Source: Fodinibacter sp963811825 (GTDB lineage Bacteria; Actinomycetota; Actinomycetes; Actinomycetales; Dermatophilaceae). Taken from it: 64,000 bases of DNA. A program made the position numbers and the translations under genes. The notes under the pieces are model-generated. The model had not been told where the DNA came from, ran no database searches, and was given only the letters and a program-made list of their open reading frames with translations. This document shows positions 32,625-41,226 of the stretch, piece after piece; position 1 is the stretch's first letter, and every line of letters starts with the position of its first letter. The DNA lies in the NCBI GenBank assembly GCA_963811825.1, contig CAWESS010000036.1:248001-312000 (forward strand), in the 5' to 3' direction.

Positions 32625-34058
32625 ATGCCGCGCACCACCCGCCCCGTCGAGCTCGCCCTCGCCGTCACCGACGGCAGCGCGCCGCTGCGCCACCGCATCG
32701 CGGATGCCGTGGTCGCCGAGCTGCGCACCGGGCGCCTCCGGCCCGGGGATGCCCTGCCCTCGACCCGGTCCCTCGCGAGCGCCCTCGGCCTCTCCCGGGG
32801 CCCGGTCGTCGCGGCCTACGACGAGCTCGTCGCCGCCGGGTTCGTCGTCAGCCGTGCGGGGTCGGGGGCGGTGGTCGCACCCGGGGCCGATCGGGCCGCC
32901 GCCGCCGGGGCCCTCACCCACGTGCCCACGGCGGACGGTGAGCGGGCCGGCATCCGGCACGAGGCGGCGACGCCGCCGCGCTGGGACCTGCGCCCCGGCC
33001 GCCCGGACACCTCCCTGCTCGACGCCGCCGCGTGGCGGCGCGCGTGGCGGGCTGCCGGGTCGGCCGTCCCGGGCAACGATGCCGGTGCCGGGCCCGCCCA
33101 CGAGCGCCTGCGCCACGTGCTCGCCGAGCACCTGCGCCGCAGCCGTGGGGTGGCCGTGGCTCCCGACGACCTCCTGATCGTTCCGGGGGTCGGCGCCTCG
33201 CTGCGCGCCCTGCCCATCGCGCTCGGCCTCGTCGGCGCGACCGTGGCCCTGGAGGACCCGGGCTACGTCGAGGCGTGGACCGCGTTCGAGGCCGAGGGTG
33301 TCCGGGTGGCGGCCGTGCCCGTGGACGGCGACGGGCTCGACCCGGCCCTCCTGCCACGCGGCGCGCGTGCCGTCTACGTCACGCCGTCGCACCAGTACCC
33401 GCTGGGAGCCCGGATGCCGGTCACGCGCCGCGTCCTCCTCCTCGAGTGGGCGCGCCGCACCGACTCCCTCGTGCTCGAGGACGACTACGACGGCGAGTTC
33501 CGCTACGACGTCTCGCCGCTCCCGGCCCTGCGGTCGCTGCCCGGCGCGCAGGACCACGTCGTCTACATCGGCACGGCATCCAAGCTCATCGCCCCGTCGC
33601 TGCGCGTGGCCTGGATCGCGCCACCACAGCGGCTGCGCGAGCAGCTGCGCCTCGAGCTCGAGAGCCGCGGGCTCGTCGTCAACGAGGCCACGGGCACGGC
33701 CCTCGCGGAGTTCGTGGCATCCGGCTCGCTGGCAGCCCACCACGCGCGGGTGACCCGGACGTACGCCGCGCGGCGGGCGGCCCTCGTGGCGGCGGCATCC
33801 CGACACCTGCCGGGCGTCGTGCTCGAAGGAGTCGAGGCCGGGCTGCACGTCGTGCTGCGCCTGCCCGACGACGTCGACGACCTGGACGTCGTCACCAGGC
33901 TGGAAGGGCTCGGCCTGGCGGCGAGCCCGCTGTCGGCCTACGCGGTGGCCAGGCCGGTACGCGGGCTCGTCCTCTGCTACGCGGGGTTGCCCGAGACGCA
34001 GGCCGATGCCGCACTGCAGACCGTCGCCGCGGCCCTCCGTCCCCAGATCGACCAATAG
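32625..34058 (+). CDS. MocR-family (GntR/aminotransferase) regulator, PdxR-like
   Basis: The 477-residue chimera has an N-terminal GntR winged helix (HRIADAVVAELRTGRLRPGDALPSTRSLASALGLSRGPVVAAYDEL, residues 20-64). A fold type I aminotransferase-like domain binds PLP through the Lys in IGTASKLIAPSLRVAW. EDDYDGEFRYD is the conserved PLP-ring stretch. Such regulators sense PLP, or PLP adducts with amino acids, and usually control the divergent neighbour. Here that is the DUF1272-flavin protein/core-MetE/exporter operon. The ATG at 32625 is supported by a leaderless promoter. Confidence 0.92.
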   Translation: MPRTTRPVELALAVTDGSAPLRHRIADAVVAELRTGRLRPGDALPSTRSLASALGLSRGPVVAAYDELVAAGFVVSRAGSGAVVAPGADRAAAAGALTHVPTADGERAGIRHEAATPPRWDLRPGRPDTSLLDAAAWRRAWRAAGSAVPGNDAGAGPAHERLRHVLAEHLRRSRGVAVAPDDLLIVPGVGASLRALPIALGLVGATVALEDPGYVEAWTAFEAEGVRVAAVPVDGDGLDPALLPRGARAVYVTPSHQYPLGARMPVTRRVLLLEWARRTDSLVLEDDYDGEFRYDVSPLPALRSLPGAQDHVVYIGTASKLIAPSLRVAWIAPPQRLREQLRLELESRGLVVNEATGTALAEFVASGSLAAHHARVTRTYAARRAALVAAASRHLPGVVLEGVEAGLHVVLRLPDDVDDLDVVTRLEGLGLAASPLSAYAVARPVRGLVLCYAGLPETQADAALQTVAAALRPQIDQ

Positions 34059-34114
34059 GCCACCCGGGGGACGCCCGCAGTTCCGTTCTCTGGTGGCGGC
34101 GGCGCCTGCGCACC

Positions 34115-34120
34115 TACGAT
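34115..34120 (+). promoter_or_regulatory. -10 box of leaderless promoter for the DUF5995 gene
   Basis: TACGAT lies 7 nt before the ATG at 34128. This favours that ATG over the one at 34119, which lies within the promoter element. Confidence 0.5.
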
Positions 34121-34127
34121 GCGAGGC

Positions 34128-34907
34128 ATGGGCGACCCCGCGAGCGCCGAGCAGCGGCTGGAGTCGCTGACCCAGGTGTGGACGGCGTCCGGCGACCGCC
34201 GAGCGGTGTTCTCGGAGTGTTACCTCGTCATGACCAGGCGGGTGCACGAACGCGTGCGCAACGGGGCGTTCCACGACGGCCCGTGGGTGACCCGGCTGCT
34301 CGACCGCTTCGCCGACTACTACTTCGATGCCGTCGACGCCCACGGCCGCGGCAACGATGCCACCTTCACCGTCACCACGGTCACGACCGTCACGGCGACC
34401 ACCGACGGCCTCGAGGCCACGGTCGCCGAGGTTCCGGCGCGCGGCTGCCCGGAGGTCTGGCGGGGAGCACTGGACGCCTGCTCGGACCCGGACTGCCACC
34501 CGCTGCAGGCCCTGATGCTCGGCATCAACGCCCACATCAACCACGACCTGGCCCTGGCCCTGGTCGACGTGCTCGACGACTGGGACACCCTGGACGAGGA
34601 GCACCGACTGCTGCGCCAGGAGGACCACGAGCTGGTCAACACCATCATCGACGAGACGACCGACGAGGTGCAGCGCGAGGTCGTCGCCCAGTGGTCGCCG
34701 CTGGCCTCGGCCCTCGACCTGCTGCTCGGGCCGCTCGACGAGTGGGCCTTCGGCACCCTCGCCCAGTCCTGGCGCAGCCAGGTGTGGGTCGATGCCATGG
34801 ACCTCGTGCGGCTGGCCCCCGAGGAACGCTCGACCGCAGCCGAGCGCATCGGGGAGCGTGCCTCCGGGGTCGCAACCGTCATCCTGCTCGGTCGCCGACC
34901 AGGCTGA
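34128..34907 (+). CDS. DUF5995-family protein
   Basis: The 259-residue, mostly helical cytoplasmic protein has the DUF5995-like motif LQALMLGINAHINHDLALAL in the middle. LMLGINAHINHDL is the part I recognise. VFSECYLVMTRRVHERV near the N-terminus and EDHELVNTIIDETTDEV are acidic His-containing helices that could bind a metal. The biochemical function of the family is unknown. The ATG at 34128 is favoured by a leaderless promoter. The 3' end is only 6 bp from the convergent pirin gene, with a small hairpin across both stops. Confidence 0.72.
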   Translation: MGDPASAEQRLESLTQVWTASGDRRAVFSECYLVMTRRVHERVRNGAFHDGPWVTRLLDRFADYYFDAVDAHGRGNDATFTVTTVTTVTATTDGLEATVAEVPARGCPEVWRGALDACSDPDCHPLQALMLGINAHINHDLALALVDVLDDWDTLDEEHRLLRQEDHELVNTIIDETTDEVQREVVAQWSPLASALDLLLGPLDEWAFGTLAQSWRSQVWVDAMDLVRLAPEERSTAAERIGERASGVATVILLGRRPG

Positions 34908-34918
34908 CGTAGGTCAGC
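34903..34918. terminator. Small hairpin across convergent gene ends
   Basis: GCTGAC and GTCAGC arms with a GTAG loop span the stop codons of the DUF5995 gene and pirin. It is short and lacks a T-run, so terminator function is tentative. Confidence 0.35.
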
Positions 34919-35894
34919 GCAGGCTGTGACCGGGGTGGGGCTCGGACGGGATCGTCCCGAGCCGCCCCGCCTGGAAGTCCTCGAACGCCTGCACGAGCTC
35001 GGCGCGGGTGTTCATGACGAACGGACCGTAGGCGGCCACCGGCTCCTTGATCGGGCGCCCACCCATGATGTAGAGGTCCAGGCTCGGGCTGCGGCTCTCC
35101 TGCTGCTCGTTCGCGCCGACCTCGATGACGTCACCGGCGCCGAGCACGACGAGCTGGCCCTGTCGGATCGGGCGGCGGTCGGGACCGACCGTGCCGATGC
35201 CGTTGAGGACGTACACGAGGGCGTTGAACTGCGGGTTCCACGGCAGGCGCAGCTGGGCACCGGCCTCGACCGTGGCGTGCACGATCGAGATCGGGGTGTG
35301 GGTGATGCCGGGGCCCTGGTGGCCGTCGACCTCACCGGCGATGACGCGCACGAGCCCGCCGCCGTCGTGGGTCGAGAGCAGGCCGACCTCGCCGCCGCGG
35401 ATGTCCTGGTAGCGCGGGGGCGACATCTTCATCGACGCCGGCAGGTTGACCCACAGCTGGAGCCCGTGGAACAGGCCCCCGGAGAGCACCAGCGACTCGG
35501 GCGGCACCTCGATGTGCAGCAGGCCGGAGCCGGCCGTCATCCACTGGGTGTCGCCGTTGGTGATCGTGCCACCGCCGCCATGGCTGTCCTGGTGGTCGAA
35601 GACGCCGTCGATGATGTAGGTGACGGTCTCGAAGCCGCGGTGGGGGTGCCACGCGGTGCCCTTGGGCTCACCCGGCGCGTACTCGACCTCACCCATCTGG
35701 TCCATGTGGATGAACGGGTCGAGCGCCGACAGGTCGACCCCGGCGAAGGCACGCCGCACGGGGAAGCCCTCGCCCTCGAAGCCGCTGGGCGCGGTCGTGA
35801 CCGAGCGCACGGGGCGCGTCACGGCATCCGGTAGCGGCTGGGACACGCGCGGCAGGGTCAGGATGTCGTCGACGGTCACGGCTGGCATGGTCAT
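34914..35894 (-). CDS. Pirin-family protein
   Basis: This bicupin iron-binding protein has 326 residues. Metal ligands are visible in the N-terminal cupin: HPHRGFETVTY (two His) and LLHIEVPP (His and Glu). Bacterial pirins are variously reported as quercetinases, redox-sensing cofactors or stress proteins, so the activity here is not assigned. The ATG at 35894 has GAGGAG just upstream. A strong palindromic operator lies 40-70 bp upstream, so the gene is likely controlled by a MarR-type or similar repressor encoded elsewhere. Confidence 0.9.
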   Translation of the reverse strand: MTMPAVTVDDILTLPRVSQPLPDAVTRPVRSVTTAPSGFEGEGFPVRRAFAGVDLSALDPFIHMDQMGEVEYAPGEPKGTAWHPHRGFETVTYIIDGVFDHQDSHGGGGTITNGDTQWMTAGSGLLHIEVPPESLVLSGGLFHGLQLWVNLPASMKMSPPRYQDIRGGEVGLLSTHDGGGLVRVIAGEVDGHQGPGITHTPISIVHATVEAGAQLRLPWNPQFNALVYVLNGIGTVGPDRRPIRQGQLVVLGAGDVIEVGANEQQESRSPSLDLYIMGGRPIKEPVAAYGPFVMNTRAELVQAFEDFQAGRLGTIPSEPHPGHSLR

Positions 35895-35935
35895 CAGCTC
35901 CTCGGTGCTTCTGGATCCCCCGTTTCGGAGGCTAC

Positions 35936-35964
35936 TGCATCAACACTAGTTGATGCATCAACTA
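35936..35964. promoter_or_regulatory. Overlapping palindromic operator upstream of pirin
   Basis: TAGTTGATGCATCAACTA (35947-35964) is a perfect 18-bp palindrome. A third half-site TGCATCAAC at 35936-35944 forms another inverted pair with GTTGATGCA. The AT-rich palindrome stands out in this GC-rich context and lies in the pirin promoter region. It resembles operators of MarR/HxlR-type regulators. The regulator is not in this window. Confidence 0.65.
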
Positions 35965-36025
35965 TTCCGGGCGAAAACGAGCCGCAGGTCTCTGCGACCA
36001 CGCCGGATGCCGTGGCACGCGTTCG

Positions 36026-37117
36026 TCAGGCGCGCCCGGTCTCGCTGATGGTCGCCGACCCGACCACCCGGGTGCCCTCGTAGAGCACGACCGACTGGCC
36101 CGGGGCGACCCCGCGCACGCGCTGCTCCAACTGGACCCGAAGGGTCGCGGACCCCGAACCCTCGACGACCTCGGCCGCGGCCGGCACCTCCTCGCCGTGT
36201 GCCCGCACCTGGGCGCCGACGTGCACCCGGCCGGAGGGCGCCGGCCCGCACCACCGCACGTGGTCGGCCTCGATGACGTCGACGCCGAGCAGGTCACCGG
36301 TGCCGATGAGCACCCGGTTGCTCGGCGCATCGATACCGACGACGTAGCGCGGGTCGCCGTCGAGCGCCGACCGGTCGATGCCGAGCCCGCGGCGCTGCCC
36401 CACCGTGAAGCCGTGCGCCCCGGAGTGCTCGCCGACGACCTGCCCCGACACCGCGTCGACCAGCTCTCCCGGCCGCTCCCCCAGGCGACGGTTCAGCCAG
36501 CCCCGGGTGTCACCGTCCGGGATGAAGCAGATGTCGTGGCTGTCGGGCTTCTTGGCCACCGCGAACCCCCTGGCGGCGGCCTCCTCGCGGACCTGCGTCT
36601 TGGTGGAGTCGCCGAGGGGGAAGAACGAGCGGGCGAGCTGCTCGGTGTCGAGCACGCCGAGCACGTACGACTGGTCCTTGGCGGGGTCCACGGCGCGGTG
36701 CAGCTCGCGCCCGGCCGCCCCCTCGACGATGCGGGCGTAGTGCCCGGTCGCCACGGCGTCGAACCCCAGGGCCACCGCCTTGTCGAGCAGCCCGGCGAAC
36801 TTGATCCGCTCGTTGCAGCGCAGGCACGGGTTGGGCGTGCGGCCCGCGGCGTACTCGGCGGCGAAGTCCTCGACGACGTCGCGCTCGAAGCGGCTCGCGA
36901 GGTCCCAGACGTAGAAGGGGATGCCGAGCCGGTCGGCGACGCGGCGGGCGTCACCGGCATCCTCGATGGTGCAGCAACCGCGCGCCGACTCCCGCAGGGT
37001 CGCCGCGGAGCGCGACAGGGCCAGGTGCACCCCGACGACCTCGTGACCCGCCTCGAGCATGCGCGAGGCGGCGACGGCCGAGTCGACCCCGCCCGACATC
37101 GCGGCGACGACGCGCAT
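36026..37117 (-). CDS. mnmA: tRNA 2-thiouridylase MnmA
   Basis: This enzyme thiolates U34 of tRNA Lys, Glu and Gln using sulfur relayed from a cysteine desulfurase. It has 363 residues. The PP-loop is AAMSGGVDSAVAAS at residues 5-18. The catalytic Cys residues are in NPCLRCNERIKF and SHDICFIPDGD, and GHYARI and KDQSYVLGVL follow the family pattern. The ATG at 37117 overlaps the cysteine desulfurase stop by one base (TGATG), so donor and acceptor of sulfur are translationally coupled. Confidence 0.96.
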   Translation of the reverse strand: MRVVAAMSGGVDSAVAASRMLEAGHEVVGVHLALSRSAATLRESARGCCTIEDAGDARRVADRLGIPFYVWDLASRFERDVVEDFAAEYAAGRTPNPCLRCNERIKFAGLLDKAVALGFDAVATGHYARIVEGAAGRELHRAVDPAKDQSYVLGVLDTEQLARSFFPLGDSTKTQVREEAAARGFAVAKKPDSHDICFIPDGDTRGWLNRRLGERPGELVDAVSGQVVGEHSGAHGFTVGQRRGLGIDRSALDGDPRYVVGIDAPSNRVLIGTGDLLGVDVIEADHVRWCGPAPSGRVHVGAQVRAHGEEVPAAAEVVEGSGSATLRVQLEQRVRGVAPGQSVVLYEGTRVVGSATISETGRA

Positions 37118-38295
37118 CAGATCAGGCCGCTCGCCCGTCGAGCCCGCTCGACGACACCCGGGAGGGCGGCGAGGAACGCGTCGACATCGGCCTCGGTCGA
37201 GGTGTGGCCGAGCGAGAGCCGCAGCGCACCGCGCGCCTGCGCCTCCGTGTGACCCATCGCGAGCAGCACGTGGCTGGGCTGCGGCACGCCGGCCTGGCAG
37301 GCCGACCCCGTGCTGCACTCGACGCCGGCGGCATCCAGGAGGTAGAGGAGGGAGTCACCCTCGCAGCCGGGCACGAGGAGATGGGCGTTGCCCGGCAGTC
37401 GCTTCGTGGCGTCCCCGGCGGTCCAGCAGCCGCTGACGGTGATGCCGAGGCCGAGAGCGAGCGCGCCGTCGAGCAGCCGGTCACGCAGGGTGAGGACACG
37501 CTTGGACTCGACGTCCCGGTTCGCGACGGTCTCCTCGAGAGCCACGGCGAACGAGTGGATGCCGGCCGCGTCGAGGGTGCCGCTGCGCACCTGTCGCTCC
37601 TGCCCACCACCGTGGGCGATGGGCACGATCGGGGCGTCGCGGCGGGCCAGCAGGGCGCCGACCCCGACGGGCCCGCCGATCTTGTGGGCGCTGATGGTCA
37701 TGAGGTCTGCGCCGCTGTCGTCGAACCGGACCGGCAGGTGGGCGACGGCCTGCACGGCGTCGGTGTGGAACGGCACCCCGTGCTCGCGCGCGACGGCGGC
37801 GAGCTCGGCGACCGGCTGGATCGTGCCGACCTCGTTGTTGGCCCACATGACGCTCGCGACGGCGATGCCACCGGGGGCGAGCGCCTCGCGCAGGGTGTCG
37901 GCGGAGATGTGCCCGCAGCGGTCGGGCTCGAGCCAGGTGACGGCGACGCCGCGCGAGCCCTCGAGGTACTCGACCGGGTCGAGCACCGCGTGGTGCTCGA
38001 TGCCGCTCGCGACCACCCCGCTCAGCGCAGGGTCACCCGCGCGGCGGGCCAGCCAGGTGCCCTTGACCGCGAGGTTGTCGGCCTCGGTGCCTCCCGAGGT
38101 GAACACCACCTCGGACGGCCGCGCGCCCAGGGCCGCGCCGATCCGCTCGCGGGCCTCCTCGACGACGGCGCGGGCGGCGCGTCCCGAGGTGTGCAACGAC
38201 GACGGGTTGCCCACCCGGGCCGACTGTTCGGTGAGCGCCTCGAGCGCGGCGGGCAGCATCGGGGTCGTCGCCGCGTGGTCGAGGTAGTGGGTCAC
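37117..38295 (-). CDS. Cysteine desulfurase (NifS/IscS family)
   Basis: This PLP enzyme removes sulfur from cysteine to form an enzyme persulfide. It has 392 residues. The PLP Lys is in TISAHKIGGPVGVGALLAR and the persulfide Cys in STGSACQAGVPQPSHVLLAMG. It begins with the typical YLDHAATTPMLPAALEAL. Its direct coupling to mnmA suggests that tRNA thiolation is its main customer. A contribution to Fe-S assembly is possible. The start at 38295 is at the edge of a 126-bp spacer that contains the etfA-side terminator. Confidence 0.94.
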   Translation of the reverse strand: MTHYLDHAATTPMLPAALEALTEQSARVGNPSSLHTSGRAARAVVEEARERIGAALGARPSEVVFTSGGTEADNLAVKGTWLARRAGDPALSGVVASGIEHHAVLDPVEYLEGSRGVAVTWLEPDRCGHISADTLREALAPGGIAVASVMWANNEVGTIQPVAELAAVAREHGVPFHTDAVQAVAHLPVRFDDSGADLMTISAHKIGGPVGVGALLARRDAPIVPIAHGGGQERQVRSGTLDAAGIHSFAVALEETVANRDVESKRVLTLRDRLLDGALALGLGITVSGCWTAGDATKRLPGNAHLLVPGCEGDSLLYLLDAAGVECSTGSACQAGVPQPSHVLLAMGHTEAQARGALRLSLGHTSTEADVDAFLAALPGVVERARRASGLI

Positions 38296-38339
38296 AACCG
38301 ACCATTCTACGTTTCGTGCCGCATGCCGGGGGACGCCGA

Positions 38340-38364
38340 AGGGGCGACCGATTCGGTCGCCCCT
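38340..38364 (-). terminator. Terminator hairpin after etfA
   Basis: An 11-bp perfect stem (AGGGGCGACCG and its complement) with a 3-nt loop lies 58 nt downstream of the etfA stop and ahead of the cysteine desulfurase start. There is no long T-run. Confidence 0.65.
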
Positions 38365-38421
38365 CCATCGTCCGCTCGCGCGGCATACCGCCTCGTGAGC
38401 GGTGGTCGGTGTGTGCCCGGG

Positions 38422-39379
38422 TCAGCCCTTGCGCTTCTTGACCTCGGCCGTGGCCTGCGGGAGCACGGCGAACAGGTCGCCGACGACGCCGAAGTCGACG
38501 AGCTCGAAGATCGGCGCCTCCTCGTCCTTGTTGATGGCGATGATCGTCTTGGACGTCTGCATGCCGGCGCGGTGCTGGATCGCACCCGGAGATGCCGGCC
38601 GCGACGTAGAGCTGCGGCGAGACCTGCTTGCCCGTCTGGCCGACCTGGTTGGCGTGCGGGTACCAGCCGGCGTCGACGGCCGCGCGGCTCGCGCCGACGG
38701 CGGCGCCGAGCGAGTCGGCGAACTCCTCGACGGGCGAGAAGTCACCAGCGGTGCCGCGCCCGCCGGAGACGACGATCGCGGCCTCGGTGAGCTCGGGGCG
38801 GCCGGTGGCCTTCTTGGGCTGGCTGTCGGTGACCTTGGCCGCCTTGGCGGCGTCGCTGACCGTGAAGGCGAAGGCCTCGACGACACCGGGCGCCGGGGAG
38901 GCCTCCAGCGGAACCGAGTTGGGCTTCACGGCGATGATCGGCGTACCCGTGGTGACCTTCGCGGTGACGGTGTACGAACCCGCGAGCACGGACTGCGTGG
39001 TCTCGATGCCGTTCTCCCCCGCCCGCACGTCGACGGCGTCGGTGATCAGGCCCGAGCCGGTCTTGATCGCCAGGCGCGCGGCGATCTCCTTGCCGGACGC
39101 GTTGCTCGGGATGATGACGGCAGCCGGGGCGACCTTCTCGACGAGCGCGGCGAGGATCTCGGCCTGCGGTGCGACGAGGAAGCCCGCAGCGTCGGCGTCG
39201 TCGATGACGTACACCTTGTGCGCGCCGTACTTGGCCAGCGTGACCTGGGCGCGGTCGGCGCCGGGGCCGATGTGGACGGCGGAGGGCTCGCCGAGGCGGC
39301 GGGCGATCGTCAGCAGCTCGGCGGTCGCCTTGCGCAGGCGCCCGTCGGCGTGGTCGACGAGAACGAGTACTTCAGCCAT
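38422..39379 (-). CDS. etfA: Electron transfer flavoprotein alpha subunit (apparent frameshift near 38586)
   Basis: This is the FAD-binding subunit of ETF, which takes electrons from acyl-CoA dehydrogenases. It is about 318 residues when repaired. The first 263 codons run MAEVLVLVDHADGRLRKAT to LYVAAGISG. One extra G in a GGG run near 38584-38588 then shifts the frame. The expected continuation, AIQHRAGMQTSKTIIAINKDEEAPIFELVDFGVVGDLF to VKKRKG, is present in the neighbouring frame with its stop at 38422. The FAD motifs SGGRG, GQTGK and SGAIQH are all recognisable. It follows etfB by 36 nt, so the pair is an operon. Confidence 0.92.
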
Positions 39380-39415
39380 GGGGTTCAGTCCTACCTTGTC
39401 TGGTCGTCGGCCGGT

Positions 39416-40207
39416 TCAGAGGAACTTCTGGCCGGCGAGGTACTCCGCCAGCTGGGTGCCGCCGTCGCCACCGTCGGTGACGATCTGGCCCTGGGCGCGC
39501 GGGGGGCGCTTCGCGAACGACACGACGGTGGTCCACGCGGCATCCAGCCCGACGAGCGAGGGGTCGATGCCGAGGTCGGCCAGGCCCCACTGCTCCACGG
39601 GCTTCTTCTTGGCCGCCATGATCCCCTTGAAGGAGGGGTAGCGCGGCTCGTTGATCTGGTCGGTGACCGACACCAGGGCCGGCAGGCTCGCGACGATCGT
39701 CTCGGATGCCGTGTCGCCGTCGCGTCGGATCGTCACCGTGCCGTCGGCGACGGTGAGCTCGGAGGCGAAGGTGACCTGGGGCAGGCCGAGGCGCTCGGCG
39801 AGCATGGCGGGCACGACGCCCATGACACCGTCGGTCGAGGCCATCCCGGTGAGCACGAGCTCGGGGGCGCCGTCGGTGGCCTTCTTCACGGCCTCGGCGA
39901 GGATGAGCGAGGTGGCCACGGCATCCGACCCGTGGATGGCGTCGTCGCTGACGTGGACACCCTTGTGGGCGCCCATCTGCAGGGCCTTCTTGATCGCGTC
40001 GGCGGCACCGGCCGGGCCGACGGTGACGACGGTGACCTCGCCCTCGCCAGCGGCCTCGACGAGCTTCAGGGCCTCCTCGACCGCGTACTCGTCGAGCTCG
40101 GAGAGCAGCCCGTCGACGCCCTCGCGGTCGATGGTGCTGTCGGACTCACGGAACGTGCGCTCGGACTGGGCGTCCGGCACGTGCTTGACGCAGACGACGA
40201 TGTTCAT
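39416..40207 (-). CDS. etfB: Electron transfer flavoprotein beta subunit
   Basis: This is the AMP-binding subunit of ETF. It has 263 residues: MNIVVCVKHVPDAQSERTF at the start, the AMP/adenine-binding stretch GMASTDGVMGVVPAMLAERLGLP in the centre, and the ETF beta signature region VSVTDQINEPRYPSFKGIMAAKKKP. The ATG at 40207 has GAGG about 10 nt upstream. A palindromic GCGCTCAGCGC site lies about 100 bp upstream and could bind a lipid-catabolism repressor. Confidence 0.96.
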   Translation of the reverse strand: MNIVVCVKHVPDAQSERTFRESDSTIDREGVDGLLSELDEYAVEEALKLVEAAGEGEVTVVTVGPAGAADAIKKALQMGAHKGVHVSDDAIHGSDAVATSLILAEAVKKATDGAPELVLTGMASTDGVMGVVPAMLAERLGLPQVTFASELTVADGTVTIRRDGDTASETIVASLPALVSVTDQINEPRYPSFKGIMAAKKKPVEQWGLADLGIDPSLVGLDAAWTTVVSFAKRPPRAQGQIVTDGGDGGTQLAEYLAGQKFL

Positions 40208-40309
40208 GCGTGCCTCGTCCTCATCTCTCGCTGGGTGGCTGGGTGGCCGCTCAGACTGGCGGCGGGTGGGCCCGGGCACTCCGGCTCGGGCGTGGCGTCG
40301 ATTCTCTCA

Positions 40310-40320
40310 GGCGCTGAGCG
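40310..40320. promoter_or_regulatory. Candidate operator upstream of etfB
   Basis: GCGCTGAGCGC is an 11-bp palindrome preceded, on the etf strand, by AACA. TetR-type regulators of acyl-CoA genes in actinobacteria often bind AAGCGCTT-like sites, so this could link etfBA to fatty-acid catabolism. No other feature is evident in the 239-bp spacer 40208-40446. Confidence 0.3.
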
Positions 40321-40446
40321 CTTGTTCACCATCGCGTCGGCGTGATGCCCGCCACCCCTGCCGCCCGCCAACCCCGTCGGCCCCGGGTCGACATCGACCA
40401 ACAGGTCAGATCTGCCCCGTGCCTCCGACGTCCGCGGTGGGGTCGG

Positions 40447-41226
40447 TCAGGCGCCCTCGAAGGGCGCCGGACCGCGGCCCTTCTCGACGAAGTGGCGCAT
40501 CCCGACCGCGCGGTCCGTGGTCGCGAACAGCCCCGAGAACAGCATCCGCTCGATCTCGAGCCCGCTGTCGAGGTCGGTCTCGACGCCGAGGTCGATGGCC
40601 TCCTTGGCCGCGCGCAGGGCGTAGGCCGGGCCGCCGACGTAGCGCGACATGGCCTCGCGCGCCGCGTCATAGACCTCGGATGCCGGCACGACCTTGTCGA
40701 CGAGACCGATCTCGAGCGCCTCGGCCGCCTTCACGAACCGGCCGGAGAAGACGAGGTCCTTGGCGCGCGACGGGCCGACGAGCCGGGCCAGGCGCTGCGT
40801 GCCGCCCGCCCCGGGGATGATGCCGAGCAGGATCTCGGGCTGGCCGAGCACGGCGTCGTCAGCGGCGAACCGGAAGTCGCACGCGAGCGCGACCTCGCAC
40901 CCGCCACCGAGCGCATAGCCGGTGATGGCCGCCACGGTCGGCTTGGGAAGGCTCGCCAGGGCCCGGGTGAAGTCCTGGAGCAGCGCCGAGTGGTCGACCA
41001 TGTCGGTGTACGACATCGTCTCCATCTCCTTGATGTCCGCACCGGCGGCGAAGACCTTCTCGCCGCCCCACACGATGACCGCGGCGACGTCCTTGCGCTG
41101 CGCCGCCTCACGGCAGGCGGCGATGAGGCCGTGCTGGATCTCGGCGTTGAGGGCGTTCATCGGCGGTCGGTCGAGGCGGATCGTGCCGATGCCGTCGGCC
41201 ACCTCGAGGCGAACGAGGTCGCTCAC
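40447..41226 (-). CDS. Enoyl-CoA hydratase/isomerase family protein
   Basis: This crotonase-fold enzyme of 259 residues probably hydrates trans-2-enoyl-CoA in beta-oxidation. The oxyanion-hole regions are FAAGADIKEM and YALGGGCEVALACD. The active-site Glu loop is QPEILLGIIPGAGGTQRLARLVG, which retains the first catalytic Glu. The GTG at 41226 overlaps the stop of the YbjN-like gene by 4 nt. Acyl-chain specificity cannot be told. Confidence 0.93.
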   Translation of the reverse strand: MSDLVRLEVADGIGTIRLDRPPMNALNAEIQHGLIAACREAAQRKDVAAVIVWGGEKVFAAGADIKEMETMSYTDMVDHSALLQDFTRALASLPKPTVAAITGYALGGGCEVALACDFRFAADDAVLGQPEILLGIIPGAGGTQRLARLVGPSRAKDLVFSGRFVKAAEALEIGLVDKVVPASEVYDAAREAMSRYVGGPAYALRAAKEAIDLGVETDLDSGLEIERMLFSGLFATTDRAVGMRHFVEKGRGPAPFEGA

